DNA of 33,266 bases from Asterionellopsis glacialis (GCA_014885115.2 WKLE02004064.1:1-33266); one strand, 5' to 3'. Counted from the first letter of the stretch, positions 1-11,390 are shown. Notes: generated from the sequence alone by a model not told the origin. Numbers and translations: made by a program.

Positions 1-678
1 ATGACGTCAAATATGGATTTGGCACAAATCCGCAGGTGTCCCTGGTACTGTTACGGGTACTATGTAGGAATACGTCCTAGAGAGTACTTGCCAGGTACAG
101 GTACTATTAGAAATTCGTATTTATGAGGAACTTCGCCGTAGTAGATTTAGAATGGCCTGTGCCTTATTTTTGTAGATATTAGTCTTCTGTTCTTTGGAAT
201 TCCGGCTGGTTGTTTTATAATACCTGTACATAGGATATTTTCACAAAGTTGTAATGTCTGTACCTGGTACCCTTCATAATTGCAACAAACTGACTGTACG
301 ACTACGACCCTGGTACCTTGTACGTAGATTTCTATGTAGGTACCTGGTACAACACAGGTAATCTTCAATGCGCTGCGCAATTCTCACCAAATCCTGCGCA
401 CTTTCCTGCCTGTCAGATATGATATTATGATGTTACCGACCGTTCGTTGTGTTTTTTTGTCTCGTTTGAAAGAGATGTCTCAGGTTCGGAATCTTTTCTT
501 GTATGTGACACCACTGGAAGGAATTTCTCTCATGTTGTCCTGCCGGTAGAGTTCCTACAGTAGTCCTACTGACGGTAGTCCTAAGATCTAAGATCTATTC
601 CTTGAGAAATGTGAATCTAGCTGAAGATGTTCATTCAGTTTGGATGGACGCGAGGATAGCGACGGGGCAACAACTGTA
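1..678. other. Intergenic region with palindromic repeats
   Basis: I see no convincing gene here. Reading frames are short and interrupted. The stretch holds several copies of a TACCTGGTAC-like palindrome (listed separately) and a TGACGTCA cAMP-response-type palindrome at 2-9. The last part, about 550-678, must contain the 5' leader and promoter of the SET-domain gene that starts at 679. CpG is common here, unlike in the block after 1.8 kb. Confidence 0.6.
41..350. repeat. Cluster of TACCTGGTAC palindromic repeats
   Basis: Copies or half copies of the motif are seen at 41-49 (CCTGGTACT), 91-105 (CCAGGTACAGGTACT), 221-230 (TACCTGTACA), 261-270 (TACCTGGTAC), 308-317 and 341-350 (TACCTGGTAC). 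The core is an inverted repeat of GTACC/GGTAC. The same motif recurs in other intergenic regions of the window (near 9.88, 17.4 and 26.8-27.0 kb), so this is a dispersed family rather than a local accident. Function is unknown. Confidence 0.7.
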
Positions 679-1371
679 ATGAGACGACTCCTCCTTTTGG
701 TGCTTCAACTTACTTGTACGAGCACATTGGCTCGGTCCATCATGGGGAGATCTTTGGGATTTGCTTCTCCGAGTGCTCCTGAAAGTCAGTTGACATGGCA
801 AGATCTTGGGCGGATGCTATTGAATCTTCAATCGAGTGGAGTTTCAGATGATGCATTAGTTGGGACTCGCTTTTCTCTGCCGAATCTATCTCGAACTCGC
901 ATCGGACCCAGTCAAGTTCCTAATGCCGGAAGAGGACTCTTCGCAAGCATCGATTGTAAACAGGGAGAATTACTGACGTGCTATCCCGGTGATATCTTGG
1001 TGCACCAGACAACAGGCCTTCAAAACGTCCCTGATAACTTGATGGAAGATGAAGGGAGACTCAGATCTCTCTTGCAAAGCAATTGTATTGGTGTAAGCGA
1101 TGAGTACGGCATATTGGGACTTCCGGAATTAGATCAAGATATGGCATATGCTGGTCATTTTGCCAATGATGGTGCTCGACCACCTCGAACGGAAGATGAG
1201 TTAGGTCAGTACGTAGTAGAGTCTGAAAAGATGGCAAATGCACAACACTTGCCATTGGAAAATTTGCATGTAGTAACCGTAGCGTTGCGAGATATTCAAA
1301 AGGATGAAGAAATTTTTGTCTCCTACGGACCAGAATTCTGGAGAGACCATGAATCAACTTGGAAGAGCTAG
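679..1371 (+). CDS. Small SET-domain protein with signal-peptide-like N-terminus
   Basis: Predicted protein of 230 residues. I start it at the ATG at 679: the frame is open further upstream but that part has no ATG, and 679 gives a typical signal-peptide-like N-terminus (MRRLLLLVLQLTCTSTLARS). From about residue 73 it matches the SET fold of protein lysine methyltransferases: an early block with GRGLFA and a following GELLTCYPGD, the HFANDGA motif corresponding to the SAM-binding NHxxxPN region, and a C-terminal EEIFVSYGPEFW, which resembles the catalytic-tyrosine motif. There is no pre-SET or post-SET cysteine cluster. Target lysine is unknown. The hydrophobic N-terminus suggests an ER or plastid route rather than a nuclear histone role, but that is inference. 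The gene borders a CpG-poor transposon block. Family confidence is high, substrate unknown. Confidence 0.8.
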   Translation: MRRLLLLVLQLTCTSTLARSIMGRSLGFASPSAPESQLTWQDLGRMLLNLQSSGVSDDALVGTRFSLPNLSRTRIGPSQVPNAGRGLFASIDCKQGELLTCYPGDILVHQTTGLQNVPDNLMEDEGRLRSLLQSNCIGVSDEYGILGLPELDQDMAYAGHFANDGARPPRTEDELGQYVVESEKMANAQHLPLENLHVVTVALRDIQKDEEIFVSYGPEFWRDHESTWKS

Positions 1372-4300
1372 CTCTAGAGATGGAACATATCTCAACGCAC
1401 TTTAAAAAAAAAAAAGCTGTCCTATGACCTACCAAGAGTATACGTTTGAGTCTCTCTATAAGAACGGAAAGAACAATAAGATCGCGTTAAATATAATTCT
1501 GTTTATGGAATTGTTGGTGAGCATTCTGAACACAGTACTTTTTGGCGGGTCCTTTGCGGGTTGCGTCAGCTAGATTTTTTGGAACAGTAAATTTTTCTGG
1601 TATGCGGCGATCGTGATATGCCAAGTTGCTAAAAGATTTTCGGAATGGCATACTTTGATTTTTGCCACGCATCACTCTGATGCACTCGCGAAGTAATATT
1701 TTGAATTGCGATTGCATTTTTCCACGCTATGATAAAGAAATAGAAATACATTGAAATATCATCTAAATATCGGCTTCAGAGGTATCTAATATTTCCAGAT
1801 TACGAAAGGCATGCAAATTTTCTTGCCCTTGCTTTGTTCTGCAACATAAAGTAGTAGGATGTGGGATTTGCTGTCACCCTTAACCCATCCTGAAGTGGAG
1901 TGGGATATCAAGTTTGCAATATTGCTTTAAAGTACTTGTGAGTTGTGGAGATGTGGAGAGCCACAACTTTCTCTAGGTAGAGCAATAATCACAGCACCAC
2001 AGTAGCATTCACACCTCCTCTACTAGATGTCCTTTTATTTCTCTACATGTTTTTGGATGAAGCACTTTGCAAGCTGTCCTGAGATACTTCTAAAAACCAG
2101 TCTTATGTGTGGAAGACTGGAATGCTCTTAACAACATTCAAAATGCCATCTTATTTGCCATTATTTGATTGGTGTCAATACTATTGTTCCTTGTCTTTTT
2201 GTAGCAGGCTGTACCAATTGTTACTTGGCAAAAATCTGGTGGGTGTACCCTGGACTATCAATTGTGCTTGGGTATAATTTGCAAGGTAAAAAAAATATTG
2301 TAGTGAGCAACCAGAATCAATACTGCTGGTACCATTGGTGTAGGTTCCTAGTACCAGATCTTGCAAAGATCATTAGTACTATAGCAGGGATGGAATGGTA
2401 AGAGTCATTGTTTATCATGGCAACTTGGGCAATTTCTTTCACTTACAGGGGAGGTTAGACTCAGCTACTGCCACAACTCTTTAAAAATATATTTGAGTAA
2501 TCTCCTTCTTTGTCAAAGTAAGTTCTTACTACTTTGTTCCTTGATAGATTTTCCAGATCATTCTCTCCTCTTTCCAAGAATTGTTATGCTCCTGGATTTT
2601 CTAGTAACAAGTATCCATGTACTATTTAGAAGTTGAAGCTTGTTGCTTATTGTCTGCACTACTATTTTTATACACAAAACAACTTTCAGCCTTTGGTGAT
2701 CATGGCTACAATATCAAACAATGACTTCATTGTTTTCTAGTTGCCACATCAAGAATAATAATATACACACCTTCAAAATGATGAACAGCACAATCAACCT
2801 GTACTCCATATTGTTTTAGTATATATAATACAACAATACAACTGTCTGCTCCAAAAGAAGTAAAAAGTTATAATTTGCTTGAGGAGGTTTCATGATACTA
2901 GTGTGTATGGCAAATAAAAACTACTATGAATGTGTGTCAATTAGTACTGTTACTGGATACAAAAAAAGACTGGTACCATGGATGTTTGCAAAGCTGCTGC
3001 TAAGTATCATAGCTATGTAGGCATTAAGTAATCCTGGAGGCTTTATAAACCACAAATGCTGATATTTTTAGTGTTCAAATGCAATAACAAGAGGACTACC
3101 TTCTTGATACATAAAGAAGTATGGTAAACAATTGCAGCTAAACCAATTTTTTTGTACACAATGCATTGCTTCTAGCAATAGATTTATTTTTAAGGCATTG
3201 ATTACTATGATTGTGCTCCAACTTAGTAGAAAGAATATAATGTTCATTGTGATGAGCCTTTGTGCCCCCCCACACCCCTACATGCAACCACACACAACCA
3301 CTGCCACCTCTTCAATACACAATGCTAGAACCTTTTTTTGCACTATTTGTAAACACACCAAGAAATAGTAAAAGATGTATTTTTGCTACCTTGCTTCTTT
3401 TATTTTAAAAAACTTACACATACATAATTCATCCTATTATTGTGATTGAATGTGTTGGTACTATAGGACATGTACTGGGGGGTACTAATGTAATGTTTAA
3501 ATTGTTGTATCTACATACTATTAAAAATACTAGTAGTACTAGCAAGTTAGAGGAGCAGGCATATTGAATGTGAGATATCTAACTTTACTGCTATTATAGA
3601 ACAGATACTAGGCAATAATATGAACTAGTAGTCAAATTATTCTCCTCCTTTGACTTTGTTTTGGATGAAGACAGCAGCTCTGCCATTGATGAATATTGCC
3701 AGAACATTTGCACATTTGATCAGGTAAAAAAATAATAATGTAAATTGAAAGGATAGGATTTTCACCAGAGTATCATTTTGTTTGTTTATGTTGACAACTG
3801 TATTATTTTTTTTGCTCAGACTCACAATTATAGCACAAAAGTATTTCTGGTAAACTTTCAACTTTGTTATATGAAGATTAAACAATTAATGAGAAGAGGT
3901 ATTCCATGAGCAAAGATTTTTCATACAAGCATGTAAATAAAAAAAATCAAGTTCTTGCTTTAAGAGATTGTTATGTAACATATTCACCAACAAAGAGGTT
4001 TTTAGTATCTCTAGAATTTACATTTTTTTTTTAATTTTAAAATATATCTCTAAAGCATAACTAGTTTTTCAACTCACAATTTTTTAGATTCCATGTTTCT
4101 TCTATTATGAAATAGAAGAAGTCATTGTTGTAACAGAAGAAGTAAATAGTAGGAAAAGGCTTGCAACATGTATTATTAGTATTGAATCATGTATGTTAAT
4201 AGTTGCATGCTGTCCAGCATATATTAGTATGAACAACATGATAAAATATCCTAGTGACTGTAGCAGTAAGAACCAGCATCTGACACATGTTTTGGCAATG

Positions 4301-4390
4301 CCCATGATTACTCATGGCATGCAATCTATAAACATCACAAGTTTTTCTAGCATGGTTTAAATGGTGGTTTGGGTAGCAATAGTAACATTC

Positions 4391-4393
<3 letters not shown>

Positions 4394-4422
<29 letters not shown>
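4394..4422. repeat. AGT/GTA trinucleotide microsatellite
   Basis: An uninterrupted run of about ten AGT units, inside the gene-free block. It is not in a coding frame. Length is likely to vary between strains. Confidence 0.9.
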
Positions 4423-5699
4423 CAGAAAATTTGATGATTCAAATTATGCACTATCCTAGTATCTGAATCTGCAAACCTAAACAAGACTATCTGAGAGGTG
4501 TGAGGGGGGTCATTAAAACAAGAATTATTGACCATTACAGGTGGTCATTTCTGAGATAATATTTTATTACAATATTAGAAAGTTGCTATGAAAAATAAAA
4601 AATGTCAAAAAAAATAAGAGTTTGGGGAAGAAGGAACAATTTACCAAAAATAGAAAGTTGGTTGCATCTAAAGAAAACAATATTCCTAAAAGATCAGACT
4701 TAAAATTGCCACCTTTTATATAAGATAAATATCACTTGTTTCTTCTTTTGCAACATATATGTACTTGCTTTTAATTGCTATCAGCTTTTGGACTTTTCAA
4801 TTGTATATGGTATTCATAAATAAGCTCTTCTTGTTTATTGATATGATGGTGCTGGGTGATTTGGATAATGATCCTGCCTTCCAGATAGTTCTACTAGGAA
4901 GGAATATGCATTTAAAAAAACAAGACCCAAACAAATTTGAAATTTTTAAAACTATTCACCCCTTTTAATTATTTTTTATTCAAACTAACAGGTATTAGTT
5001 CCAAAAGGGTGTTATTGAAAAAGGGCATAAAAATGTCAAGAGGCATCAAGATCCACTATTTGATGATTAACAATAAAGGGCTAAATCACACCCAGCACCT
5101 GACCAACTTCATCCAGAGTGAATTGTGAAAGTTCTACTTGTGGGACAGCAATGCCAATGATAAAGTTATACAAACACCAACAAGAAAAGTTATAATCAGC
5201 ACATGCACATATTATGCAGAAACAGCTCAATAATCAAGATAAAAACCTTTCACCTCTAATATTTTTAAAAGCTGAAGTACTGCTGAGTACCCAAATGAGA
5301 ACAGGTGACCAATGCTAACCTTAAAAATTAAAGAATACTAAAAAAGTTGCTGTCCTTTGGCAGCAACAAACTGGAACAGAAGTTGAAAGCTCCTGCAACT
5401 GCAACTATACAAAGATATGAAATTGTGTCCTCATTTGGGATCACTGTGATCTGAATAGAATGATTCCCATAGTTACAAACATTAGGGTTTCATCAATACA
5501 GCAATCAAGTCTTAAAACCTATATTATAACAATAAAAAGAAGTATTGCTGCTGATCTCAGAAAAAGTTTGGAGTGCTAGAATTGTCTATTTGAACATGTT
5601 TGATAGAAGAGTTTGCTATTCCATCAAACTTTCTACCAATTACCAGGTTCACAATAAGAAGGTTTATCTAATGAGTTACAAAAGTTGCTTAGACTCCTG

Positions 5700-6310
5700 T
5701 AATTTGTTTTTGCTAATTCCTGTACACAATCACATGTGTAGGTTAATCAGGTATCACTCCACCATTCATATTCCAATAATATGCATAGGCATGTGTTCAC
5801 TCATCTTGCATCCCACTTTCTGGTTTCAACTCAATTCTTTCTCCTTGGCATCAATGTAACTTGTTTACTATAGTACCTGTTCTTGCATTGATTCCAAAAT
5901 TATAAATCACTTTCAGTCACATTAAACTTGAGGGATATCAAACTCTACATCACCACATAGTCAGAATCAATGTTTGTATTTTGTTTGTCATACAATGTAT
6001 CAACCTCCAAGCTATCTCCAGTTGCAATGGAATATCTTCTTTTCATGCAGTCCAGCAGGATTCACAAAAAACTTATCATCTCAACAACTTTCTCTCCTTC
6101 TGACTCCTAGTTTGCCAACAGCATTCTTGTAATAGCAAAAGATCCCCTCTGTAATCTCTTCTTCCTGTAATCCCTCAATAGCTCACAAGTGGGCCATGGG
6201 AACCTAGTGGTATGGTAGTAGTTGACAACTTGAGCACACCAATAATCTTGGGAGTAATTTTGAGACTTGCAAAATATGAATCAGCATAGTACACTGGTTT
6301 TGATTGGAAT
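5700..6310 (-). mobile_element. Decayed piggyBac-like (DDE_Tnp_1_7) transposase remnant
   Basis: Read on the minus strand, blocks typical of algal piggyBac-type transposases appear in the family order but in shifting frames with stops. At 6300-6175 the frame gives KPVYYADSYFASL, then IIGVLKLSTTTIP (family pattern YADSYFASV...FIGVVKTATxxFP), ending in a stop. At 6203-6183 a shifted frame gives VPMAHL (family FPMAYL). At about 6051-6004 there is RRYSIATGDSL (family RRYFIATxxSL). At 5948-5925 there is VEFDIPQ (family VELTIPQP). At about 5830-5700 a weaker stretch resembles the RVN..IxGMCVVDxWL block. At least three frame changes and several stops make it dead. Termini, TTAA target duplications and inverted repeats were not located, so the limits are approximate. 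Similar decayed sequence may extend to about 7.6 kb. Confidence 0.6.
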
Positions 6311-8988
6311 CATTTTCCAGTGGTCTTATCAATTATTACTTCAATACTGCACTTGTTTCATGCAACCATCCTTCCTCCTTGATAATGTTTAATTAGAGTG
6401 CTACTTGTGCTTTATCATCTGATGATGATCTTAATGTTCTGTTGTCTTCTTGACCACCACCTCCAAGAGTGAAAATTGCAATCTCATTTATACTATGCGT
6501 GGCTGCATTTTGTATTTTGCATGAATTTTCTGGTATCCTATCAATAGTAACACACACGTGCAATCCTATATTAATCCAGTGTTGCCCTAATCCATACCAG
6601 CTACCAATATATGCTAGACACTTGAACAGCCTCTTTCCTTATTTGGAATCATACTATGATGATTGAAGTCTCATGTTGATAGACTCAAGTCAGACCCTGT
6701 AGGAGTCAGTTCTCCTACTGAATTGGACCTCTCCATGGTGTATTGTATCTGGTCCAAATTCACAGAAATTCATAGTCCATGCAATTTTTTTTTGCATGTT
6801 GTTGATATATGGTGTTCTCCCTTATTTGACTGTTCTTCTTAACTAGCATTGAACAAAATTAATTTCAGTTATAGAGGAAAAACAACATGACTGGCCTCTC
6901 AACCATGAAATGACTCACCTATCATTAGTACTAAGCATAACTAACCATCCAATACAGTTTAAATCCAGATTCCTTGGCACAACCTTAGTGGGGTGTGTAG
7001 ATTTTTTGGTACCCAATAGGGTTTTTACTATGTCCTCTACCAATCATTGCCTGTCCCCAAATAACGACTAGCATTTTGGTAGACTGCAGTGATTTCCTCC
7101 AACAGCAGACCACCACTAGTAGTCATATTTAGTAGTGGCCTCAACAAATATGTAAATATTAGATTTCATTCTTTTGTCTAACTTGGGTTATAGCATATGA
7201 TATGCCACCAAAGATGTTTGCCATTTTCAGAATTTTTACTGCATATTATCTAGTGAATTTCCAATGTTCAGAAAAAATAAATTTGTATTTCCAAGAACTA
7301 AGACCACATACATATCACCAATGATAATGAAATAGACGCATTTGAATGCTCAGAACAGTCTAATCTGATGACATGGTTGAAATAATGTTGTAGGTGCTGG
7401 AAATCACCATTGTTGGCCTAGCTATTGGTAGTACAAATGTACATAAAACCCCCAACCCTTCAAAAGCAAATTTGTCCTCAGCTGAGGACAAATCAAAAAT
7501 CAAGATAGGATAGATAATAGAGGTTCTGATTGTCCATAAAATTTCACGCAAACACCTCTTTATTACCTTGATATGCACAAAATAACAAAAATTTTTCCTA
7601 AAATGGAACAATTTCTCCTCTGTAAAATCTGGTACAAGTCTACAGATCTGCATGCATTTGTCAAGAAAATTGTTTGCAACTTTGCAAATGTCACAAGATA
7701 TGCCTGTCTTTTAAAAACTTTCTCTACATATTTTTTATCTTATGTAACAAAAAGTTGCAGGGCATGCATGTATGCCCTGAGCTCTCTTGGTACAACAGCT
7801 TTTTCTCCTCTTTCACTGCATGTATAATACCACATGCACTGCTGCACACTGCCATCAATGACAGAACATCACACAGCATCACCACCACTCATCATATTGC
7901 ACTCTCCACTTGCAGATACCTTTTTTGAAACTCCAACACTGTGATGGTAAGTTGTTGCATCTGAGTTTTGAGAGTCATGCCATATTTGGGGCACCTTTGG
8001 ACAGACATTGTAGAAACCTGATTTTGTTGTGATTTCAACTGTTCAAGAATGGTGAAGGGGGCTATGTTTTATCATTTCTCATACCATCCTCTCATTTGAT
8101 TCATATTACTACAGGTGTGCATCAAACTCTGCATTCTTTATAAAAGATGCTACTGTGCTCCCAGCATTTTTTCTACACAATTATGTTTTTTTCCAACATG
8201 AACAACAAACAAGATTCAATCATGATGTCAATCAAGCATCAAATTACCCAATCATTTAGCAGGATTATATATATACATGGCACCTTGAAACTACATACAG
8301 AAAGCATGAGGTGCATAAAAAATGACCAAGTCCAAAAATTAATATAATGAAATTTATTGTAAATCAACAACCAGCTCCAAACAGATGAAATAAATCATAT
8401 GAAGTTCAAACAATCACAACCATCTTGCAGATTTTAGAATTTATTTTGTTCTTGTCGAGTTATGGTTATAGTAATGTATAACTTGCATTCATTTTGTTTT
8501 ACTTCCAAATTTATTTCTATTCTTGTTGTTCTGTTCTGGCTTTCACTAATGTATAATTATATGCACTAACAGATCCTTCTACATCATGTATTCTGGTTAG
8601 ATTAATTTGTTTGAAAGGATGCTTTTTTGAAAGGATGATTGTTGATTTTTTATTTGTAGTATACTATGTACAGTAGCAGGGTTCAAACTAGAATTTTTTT
8701 TTCTAGCTCCACGTAAGTTCAAGGTTTGCATGTCAACAGTAAACTAAAAATTGTCAGATTTTTTCACCATCTCCAATTTCCTTTTTCTGAATTTTCAATA
8801 CTTGAGGCTGGTTAGAAATTCTGCTGTCCCACAAAAGTAAAACTGCACCAAAGCAAACACTTGAAATCCCGGTCCCTTCTTGTAACAGCAGATGCAATTT
8901 TTTCATGTTTAGGGGCAATCCCATGGATGAGGTATAAAGCATAAGCTAGATACTGACAAATACATGTAGCAAATGGTACAGCTGAGAC

Positions 8989-9156
8989 AAAAAAAAGAGC
9001 AGGCACTAAAAGGTGCTCGTTTTTCCAGCCAAATGTTATATCCCTCGTAGGTCTGTACCAAATTGAACAGCAGAGATATCATTGCATACCAGGAAAAACA
9101 AGCACTAAAAGGTGCTTGTTTTTTACTCTCAGGAGCCAATAAAAGTGCTTGTTTTT
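8989..9156. repeat. Repeated hairpins around GCACTAAAAGGTGC
   Basis: At 9094-9105 and 9112-9123 there are perfect 12-base inverted arms (AAAAACAAGCAC and GTGCTTGTTTTT) around a six-base loop. A related, imperfect hairpin lies about 100 bp upstream (8998-9025, GCACTAAAAGGTGCTCGTTTTT), and a third half copy (AGTGCTTGTTTTT) starts near 9144. The copies are spaced irregularly. They may be remnants of a small non-autonomous element. A Pol III-like T run follows each right arm, but I see no A and B boxes. Confidence 0.6.
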
Positions 9157-9868
9157 CTGGACAATCTGTCATTCAAAATTGTGACACAAGAGGTGTTTGA
9201 AGTTGATCAACAACAGTGGGATAATTAGTTCCTGCAATGTGCGGGATCACTGAAAAGATATATGGTTGAAACTCACCACTGTAGTCAGATGGACAGTTTT
9301 GAATACAGGCTTGTACTTTTCCCGAAATACAAAATGATATCGAGGATTCAGAGAAAAAACACTCCTTAAATAATGATAATGATGTATGACTAAAAATCTG
9401 CTTTTCTTTTTTTGGAATTTCTGATTTTGCTATGCTCACTGTGACACACCGGTGACAAAATTTTGATTTTTGAGAACTGGATGATACACGACAAGATACA
9501 CACCAGTAGATTAACCACAAAGTTTTTTCATATAAGCTCACTATTCTTCATACTGAAACTTCAATCTTACCTACAGTAGTATGGCATCGATATTGCTTGC
9601 CGGCTTAAATAAGGATATTTGTATTTAATATCGCACGTCGAGTACTTCTGGGCATAAATAGAGGGATTAACAGAACGAACGTTCTATTAAAAGACACATC
9701 AGAAACAAGCTTTCACGAACAAAGTTTATTATAATTGAAATAGTAGTACCAATTGATTCCAAATTGTCCGGACGTTCAACAATACAAAAAGGCTTTTTAG
9801 TAGTGGCTACTCTTGAAAAGAATCCCACAAAATGTACTCTAAAACAAATATGGTACTTAAAGTTTGTG

Positions 9869-9906
9869 CTGTACGAGTACCAGGTACAGTATCATCTTAC
9901 CTGGTA
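9869..9906. repeat. GTACC-type palindromic repeat
   Basis: GTACGAGTACCAGGTACAG is followed a few bases later by TTACCTGGTAAAG, the same inverted TACCTGGTA core as at the left end of the window. It sits 150-190 bp upstream of the CRAL-TRIO-like gene. Confidence 0.6.
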
Positions 9907-10055
9907 AAGTTTGTACTAAAACTGGTCTCTAGTAGAGAGACTGAAAGTTTCGAACGGAACGTAAATCCACAAAAAATACAAAATAGCGATGTAAAATAAC
10001 GTTCGTAGTATATCACAAAACGATAGACAGAACTCGAATCTACCCACACTGCTTC

Positions 10056-11390
10056 ATGTCCGCCTTTTCGTATACTGCACCTACCTTTACTGAAGCAGAT
10101 AGAGAATGCGAATTGGCGTCATTGTCAGAGGAAGAGCGCTTACAAATTGAAAATGAAGTGAGGGGAATAGATACTGAAAACGAAAATGACGACCACCGCA
10201 ACAAGAAGAAAACTAGTTATAGCCAAACAACATCATTTCCAACTGACACAGGTTGTCATGAATATGAACGTCTTACCTTAGCCACAGAACAAATGGAAAG
10301 TGAAATTTTAGAAATACCTTTGGACGAAAAGATAGATTACGAAAACGCGTTGATACAAGTTCCTGATTTGGTCGAGAGCGAAACACCCTACTCACGTTTT
10401 TTACACAAGTACAATTATGATGCTGCTGTAAGTTCAATTACATACAAATATTCTTACGCAGAATTCTATGAAACGTATATATTTTCTCCCTCGTAGTGCA
10501 TGTAATTCTCATGTACTGTAAACTCTGAACGTAGAGGATGTAGCTCACAAAACTTATCTCTGCACTACTTGTATATTATACATTGTATTTCTTGGGTATA
10601 TTCGTTCATTATTATGCAGTTATCAGCCAAACAGCTTGTCTTATATTGGAAACATCGTGTGACATTTTTCAAAGACAAGGCATTCCTTCCCATGACAATA
10701 CAAGGTGCATTGCAAGATGATATTGGTACCTTACGTACAGGTTTTATGCAAATTCTTCCCAATGATGCTCATGGTAGATTTGTCATCTACCATGAAAAAT
10801 CGAGAGCCAAACCCAAACTTCATCATCGTGATGCTTTATGTCGTGTTGCATTTTATATATTTCATGTTATTTATGAATTGAGTAAAGCAACAAAAGCACC
10901 AAGCGAAGAAGACTTATTGCTATCAGTTCCCACAACCACAACACCATGCAGCAATAATATTCATAATGACGACCACCACGACCACAACCATAGCAGCAAC
11001 AACAATATCGGTTTTGTGACTATCTGTTATACGGCATCCACCATGATGGAAGATTTTGATCGTTTATATTGTAAATCTCTATTACACATGTCTACAACCG
11101 CAAGTTCGCAATGGTTAAAGGGTGCTCATTTTCAATCACCTCATTTATGGTTTTTACCATCATCTTTGGTGTTACCAGTATGTTACCATATTATGCCTAA
11201 ACGTATGCGTACACGATGCAAATTTTATAATTCCGTACATGAGTTAGAACAATATGGTATGGCATCTACCATCTTGCCAACTTGTATGGGTGGTGACTTT
11301 GATAGATTTGAGTACTTGGACCAATGGATACAAGAGCGAATTGATATTGAAGAAATACAACAACAAAAGCGACGACACTGCCAACAATAA
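10056..11390 (+). CDS. CRAL-TRIO-like domain protein, two exons
   Basis: Exon 1 is 10056-10427 and exon 2 is 10620-11390; the 192-base intron starts GTAAGT at 10428 and ends TGCAG at 10619, phase 0. The spliced product is 380 residues. Across the junction it reads FLHKYNYDAA then LSAKQLVLYWKHR, which is the CRAL-TRIO N-lobe pattern (a FLR.. block followed by AA.RL..YWk.R). This is followed by FLPMTIQGALQDDIGTLRTGF, ILPNDAHGRFVIYHEKSRA and, after a His/Asn/Asp-rich low-complexity insert near residues 245-265, GMASTILPTCMGGDF, the usual LP..lGG end of the lipid-binding domain. Proteins of this kind bind small hydrophobic ligands or phosphoinositides in membrane traffic; the ligand here is unknown. 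The first 100 residues are acidic and probably disordered. It converges on the CSN2 gene. Confidence 0.75.

Larger units (their letters stand above)
1805..6497. other. CpG-free island
   Basis: Reading every line and line junction, I found CpG at 1771 and 1803 and then none until 6498. That is 4,693 bp without one CG, although C and G are each present at roughly one base in six, so over a hundred would be expected. From 6498 to about 8.99 kb I count only about eight more. By contrast the 60 bases from 10021 contain four. TG and CA are visibly abundant. This pattern is the known footprint of long-term cytosine methylation followed by deamination, as seen in silenced transposons. Confidence 0.85.
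1372..10055. other. 8.7 kb gene-free AT-rich block with decayed mobile DNA
   Basis: No intact gene is visible on either strand. All open frames are short, low in complexity, and overlap each other without family motifs. The block contains the remains of a piggyBac-like transposase (minus strand, near 5.7-6.3 kb), a trinucleotide microsatellite, a pair of hairpin repeats near 9.0-9.1 kb and, close to the right edge, one GTACC palindrome. Between 1805 and 6497 there is not a single CpG; CpG stays very rare to about 9.0 kb and returns to normal after about 9.55 kb. The right-hand 400-500 bp probably hold the promoter of the gene at 10056. Confidence 0.8.

Noticed and set aside
640..678. Longer SET protein beginning upstream of 679
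   Set aside because: The frame is open to 640 but the codon there is TTG; the first ATG in frame is at 679 and gives a sensible signal-like N-terminus.
1061..1435. Minus-strand frame of 124 codons
   Set aside because: Antisense shadow of the SET-domain gene.
4759..5128. Overlapping short plus-strand frames inside the AT-rich block
   Set aside because: Low-complexity Phe/Leu/Lys/Ile-rich translations typical of AT-rich noncoding DNA; they overlap in different frames and match nothing I know.
5545..5859. Plus-strand frame of 104 codons
   Set aside because: Lies opposite the transposase remnant, shows no motif, and probably stays open by chance.
8670..8700. Possible tRNA B box (GGGTTCAAACTAG)
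   Set aside because: The expected CC at the end of the box, an A box and a cloverleaf are missing. No tRNA or rRNA gene was found anywhere in the window.
9094..9124. Hairpin followed by a T run read as a bacterial-type terminator
   Set aside because: The window is eukaryotic nuclear DNA and no gene ends here; it is better treated as part of a repeated hairpin.
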